A stretch of DNA of 64,000 nt from Roseovarius sp. MMSF_3281. Its GTDB lineage: Bacteria > Pseudomonadota > Alphaproteobacteria > Rhodobacterales > Rhodobacteraceae. This document shows, piece by piece, positions 61,463-64,000 of the stretch. The notes under the pieces were generated by a model. That model made no database searches and was not told where the DNA came from. It saw only the letters and a list, made by a program, of their open reading frames with translations. Location: positions 44,809 through 108,808 of the forward strand of contig NZ_JASHIM010000015.1 in NCBI RefSeq assembly GCF_030733685.1. The letters are read 5' to 3'. The translations under genes and the position numbers were made by a program. Position 1 is the stretch's first letter, and every line of letters begins with the position of its first letter.

Positions 61463-62194
61463 ATGAAAACCCTGTTGACCTGTCTTGCCCTGATCCTGCC
61501 CTTGCCGGCCCTGGCCGATTGCGTTGTCTTGTTGCATGGATTGGCACGTACCGATGCCTCGTTCATCGTGATGGAAGAGGCCTTGCAGCTCGAAGGGTAT
61601 ACGACCTTTCGACCGGATTACCCTTCGACCGAATTGGATATCGAACAGTTGGCATATGATACATTGCCTTACGCGGTGCGGGTCTGTGGCAAGAGCCGGG
61701 TTCATTTCGTGACCCATTCGATGGGTGGCATTTTGCTGCGCTATTGGCTGCGCGACAACCGGCCCGGTGATATGGGCCGGGTGGTGATGCTGGCGCCGCC
61801 GAATCATGGCTCGGAACTGGTGGATGAACTGGGCGGGCTGGAGTTGTTCGAATGGATGAACGGCCCGGCGGGCATGCAGTTGGAGACCGGGCAGGAGGGG
61901 CTGCCCGAGCAGTTGCCGAAGGTGGATTTCGAACTGGGTGTGATTGCCGGGAACCGGTCGCTCAACCCCTATTTTTCATCGCTGATTGAGGGGCCGGATG
62001 ATGGCAAGGTCTCGGTCGCCTCGACCAGGATCGAGGGGATGAACGACCATATCACATTGCCGGTGACACATACCTTCCTGATGAACAACCCGCTGGTCAT
62101 CGCGCAGGTGATCGAGTTTCTGGAGACCGGTAAGTTTGACCATGACATGGACCTTGGGGACCTGATTTGGGGTGGGCAGGATGACAGCGATTGA
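61463..62194 (+). CDS. Secreted lipase-like alpha/beta hydrolase
   Basis: A 243-residue protein with a signal peptide (~1-19, [16 protein letters not shown]). The oxyanion HG (25-26) is in [11 protein letters not shown], the nucleophile S86 in [13 protein letters not shown], and the triad probably completes with Asp in the GPDDGKVSV region and His in THTFLM near 200. A periplasmic or exported esterase/lipase is likely; the natural substrate is unknown. phnM overlaps its end by 14 bases. Confidence 0.88.
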   Translation: MKTLLTCLALILPLPALADCVVLLHGLARTDASFIVMEEALQLEGYTTFRPDYPSTELDIEQLAYDTLPYAVRVCGKSRVHFVTHSMGGILLRYWLRDNRPGDMGRVVMLAPPNHGSELVDELGGLELFEWMNGPAGMQLETGQEGLPEQLPKVDFELGVIAGNRSLNPYFSSLIEGPDDGKVSVASTRIEGMNDHITLPVTHTFLMNNPLVIAQVIEFLETGKFDHDMDLGDLIWGGQDDSD

Positions 62195-63329
62195 CCTGAC
62201 CTTGCAGGGGGCCGAGGTGCTTTTGCCCGACGGCCTGGCCGAGGTGCCTTTGGCCCTGTCGGGCGGGCAGATCGCCGATACGCCCGTGGGGCGCGAGGTG
62301 GATTTGCGCGGCTACATGGTGCTGCCGGGGATCGTGGATATTCACGGCGATGCCTTTGAAAAACACCTGGCCCCGCGCCGTGGCGCGATGAAGGATCTGG
62401 ACCAAGGGTTGGTCGCGGCGGAGGCCGAGATTGCCGGCAACGGGATCAGCACCTCGGTTCTGGCGCAGTTCTTTAGCTGGGAAGGGGGCATGCGCGGGCC
62501 GGAGTTCGCGGGCCGGGTTCTGGCCGGGCTGGACGAGGTGCGCGACAGTTTGATGACCGACCTGCGGGTGCAGCTTCGGTTCGAGATCTGCATGCTGGAT
62601 TCCTACGGGGATTTCGAGGCTTTGGCGGCACGGCACGGGGTGGATTACGTGGTGTTCAACGACCACCTTCCGCATGAGGAGCTTGCCAAGGGCAAGCGGC
62701 CCCCGCGCCTGACGGGGCAGGCTTTGCGCATCGGCAAGAACCCGGAAAAGCATCTGGCCGATTTGCAGGCGTGGCACGCGGCGATGGACCAGGTGCCTGC
62801 GGCGGTTGATGCGCTCGCGCGGTCGTTTCGGGACAAGGGCGTTGCCATGGGCAGCCACGATGATCGGACCCAAGCGGATCGGGCCGCGTGGCGGGCGCGC
62901 GGCGCGCGGATTGCCGAATTCCCCGAGACCTTGGAGGCGGGCGAGGCCGCCCATGCGGGCGGTGACCCGGTTATCCTTGGTGCGCCAAACCTTGTGCGGG
63001 GCGGGTCGCACAAGGGCAATGTCAGCGCGCTTGAGATGGTGGCCATGGGGTATTGCACCGCGCTAGCCTCGGATTACCACTATCCGTCCATGCGGCGGGC
63101 GGCGTTTTTGCTGTCTGACGGCGGGGTTCTGGATTTGGCCGCGGCATGGGGGCTGATTTCTGCTGGCCCGGCGGAGATTCTGGGGCTTGAAGATCGGGGT
63201 GCCTTGCAGCCCGGCAAGCGCGCGGATTTGATCGTGATGGAGCCCGCAACGCGGCGGGTTTGCGCCACCATGAGCGCGGGGCGGTTCAGTTACCTGAGCG
63301 GCGAGGTCGCGGCCCGGTTCATCGGGTAG
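62181..63329 (+). CDS. phnM: Alpha-D-ribose 1-methylphosphonate 5-triphosphate diphosphatase PhnM
   Basis: Amidohydrolase that releases pyrophosphate in the C-P lyase pathway. The 382 residues match Phn[18 protein letters not shown] near 50 (metal His), [33 protein letters not shown] and [17 protein letters not shown] near 295. No other phn gene is in view. It may be a separate copy or a PhnM-like enzyme with another substrate. The ATG overlaps the lipase stop by 14 bases. Confidence 0.88.
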   Translation: MTAIDLTLQGAEVLLPDGLAEVPLALSGGQIADTPVGREVDLRGYMVLPGIVDIHGDAFEKHLAPRRGAMKDLDQGLVAAEAEIAGNGISTSVLAQFFSWEGGMRGPEFAGRVLAGLDEVRDSLMTDLRVQLRFEICMLDSYGDFEALAARHGVDYVVFNDHLPHEELAKGKRPPRLTGQALRIGKNPEKHLADLQAWHAAMDQVPAAVDALARSFRDKGVAMGSHDDRTQADRAAWRARGARIAEFPETLEAGEAAHAGGDPVILGAPNLVRGGSHKGNVSALEMVAMGYCTALASDYHYPSMRRAAFLLSDGGVLDLAAAWGLISAGPAEILGLEDRGALQPGKRADLIVMEPATRRVCATMSAGRFSYLSGEVAARFIG

Positions 63330-63365
63330 GTGGCCCTTGACCGTGGCTTGGTGTAAGCGGCGGGC

Positions 63366-64000
63366 ATGAGTGACTATGCGCCCCCCGATACGCCCCTTGA
63401 TGTGATTCACGAGGACCATGAGATCGTGATCGTCAACAAGCCCTCGGGGCTGTTGTCGGTGCCGGGCAAGGGCGCGCATCTGGCCGATTGCCTGATTTCA
63501 AGGGTGCAGGAGGTCTTTCCCACCGCCCTTTTGGTGCATCGGTTGGATCGCGATACCTCGGGCGTGATGGTCTTTGCCCAGACCCCGCATGCGCAGCGGC
63601 ACCTGGGCCTTCAGTTTGAGAAGCGACAGGTGAAGAAGATTTACGTGGCGCGGGTTGCGGGCCGGTTGGAACCCAAGACCGGTACGGTGGACCTGCCCCT
63701 GATCGTGGATTGGCCGAACCGCCCCTTGCAAAAGGTCTGCCACGAGACCGGCAAGCCCGCGCAGACCGATTGGCGGGTGCAGCGCTATGGCGAGGGGGAA
63801 ACGCGGGTGCGGCTTTTTCCCAAGACCGGACGGAGCCATCAATTGCGAGTGCATATGCTGGCGATGGGGCATGTGATTTTGGGCGATCCGCTTTATGCGG
63901 CGGGGGCGGATTTGGCGTATGAGCGGCTGATGCTGCATTCCGAGGAATTGCGATTGCGTCATCCTGATGGCGGCGGGGGGATGTCATTCAGGGCGAAAGC
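63366..64000 (+). CDS. rluA: Pseudouridine synthase RluA (3' end outside window)
   Basis: Makes pseudouridine in 23S rRNA U746 and tRNA U32 in E. coli. About 211 residues are visible. They line up closely with RluA: VNKPSGLLSVPGKG (24-37), the catalytic D61 in VHRLDRDTSG, LPLIVDWPNRPLQKVC, GKPAQTDW and GRSHQLRVHMLAMGHVILGD. There is no S4 domain, as in RluA proper. The open frame runs to the end of the window; E. coli RluA is 219 residues, so only a few codons are missing. Confidence 0.95.
   Translation, partial: MSDYAPPDTPLDVIHEDHEIVIVNKPSGLLSVPGKGAHLADCLISRVQEVFPTALLVHRLDRDTSGVMVFAQTPHAQRHLGLQFEKRQVKKIYVARVAGRLEPKTGTVDLPLIVDWPNRPLQKVCHETGKPAQTDWRVQRYGEGETRVRLFPKTGRSHQLRVHMLAMGHVILGDPLYAAGADLAYERLMLHSEELRLRHPDGGGGMSFRAK

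Overview
The window looks like a chromosomal segment of a marine or halotolerant alphaproteobacterium of the order Rhodobacterales (Roseobacter group). The DNA is GC-rich by eye and the genes are densely packed with many ATGA overlaps. Supporting gene content includes a phosphatidylcholine synthase, a DUF1127 protein, an ectoine operon, CIRCE-controlled groESL, a DUF484-xerC pair and structured intergenic repeats of a type I remember from this order. The species assignment is inference. No tRNA, rRNA, CRISPR array, prophage or complete insertion sequence was seen.

Layout. 1-1.3 kb: end of a polar amino-acid ABC importer (permease and ATPase). 1.3-4.6 kb, minus: yidC, a MOSC protein and engB, translationally coupled. 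4.7-7.1 kb, minus: a membrane EAL-domain protein and ttcA. 7.2-11.9 kb, minus: a sugar-phosphate mutase, kdsA, a KpsE-like export protein and a KpsT-like ATPase, i.e. a capsule/KDO block; kdsD lies apart at 23 kb. 12-16.6 kb: a MarR-type regulator divergent from ectA-ectB-ectC-ask, with readable sigma70-type promoters in both directions, a hairpin over the ask ribosome-binding site and a terminator. 16.7-20 kb: a peptide-type ABC importer lacking its binding protein. 20-28.4 kb: a secreted protein of unknown function, a YcaQ-like protein, an SDR, kdsD, an MFS carrier, trhO, pncA, a UDG-family protein and an SseB protein. 28.4-33.4 kb: structured non-coding DNA, map, an OmpA-domain protein, an AhpD-like protein, a GNAT, a CinA-type protein and sfsA.

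34.1-39.1 kb is the most distinctive block: a DUF2946 protein, a TonB-dependent receptor carrying CxxxM and HxM copper-ligand motifs like those of OprC/NosA, then exbB, two exbD genes and tonB overlapping in one transcript. It looks like a self-contained outer-membrane copper uptake system. One ExbD has Asn where the essential proton-path Asp should be.

39-64 kb is mainly housekeeping: pcs, xerC, DUF484, a transaldolase-like aldolase, priA, a YeeE/YedE transporter, an MFS protein, prmA, a DUF1127 protein, ruvCAB, a MaoC hydratase, a HAD hydrolase, a flavin reductase, groEL-groES with CIRCE, a TraB/GumN protein, a DUF2161 nuclease-like protein, ppaC, a DMT exporter, greB, a Nudix hydrolase, a lipase-like protein, phnM and rluA (cut by the window end).

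The main non-coding signals are two families of repeated structured elements (22,947 and 29,618; 25,342 and 28,654), stacked palindromes and a 100-bp inverted-repeat element behind ruvB, a GTAC-rich repeat at 33.45 kb, and hairpins behind groEL.
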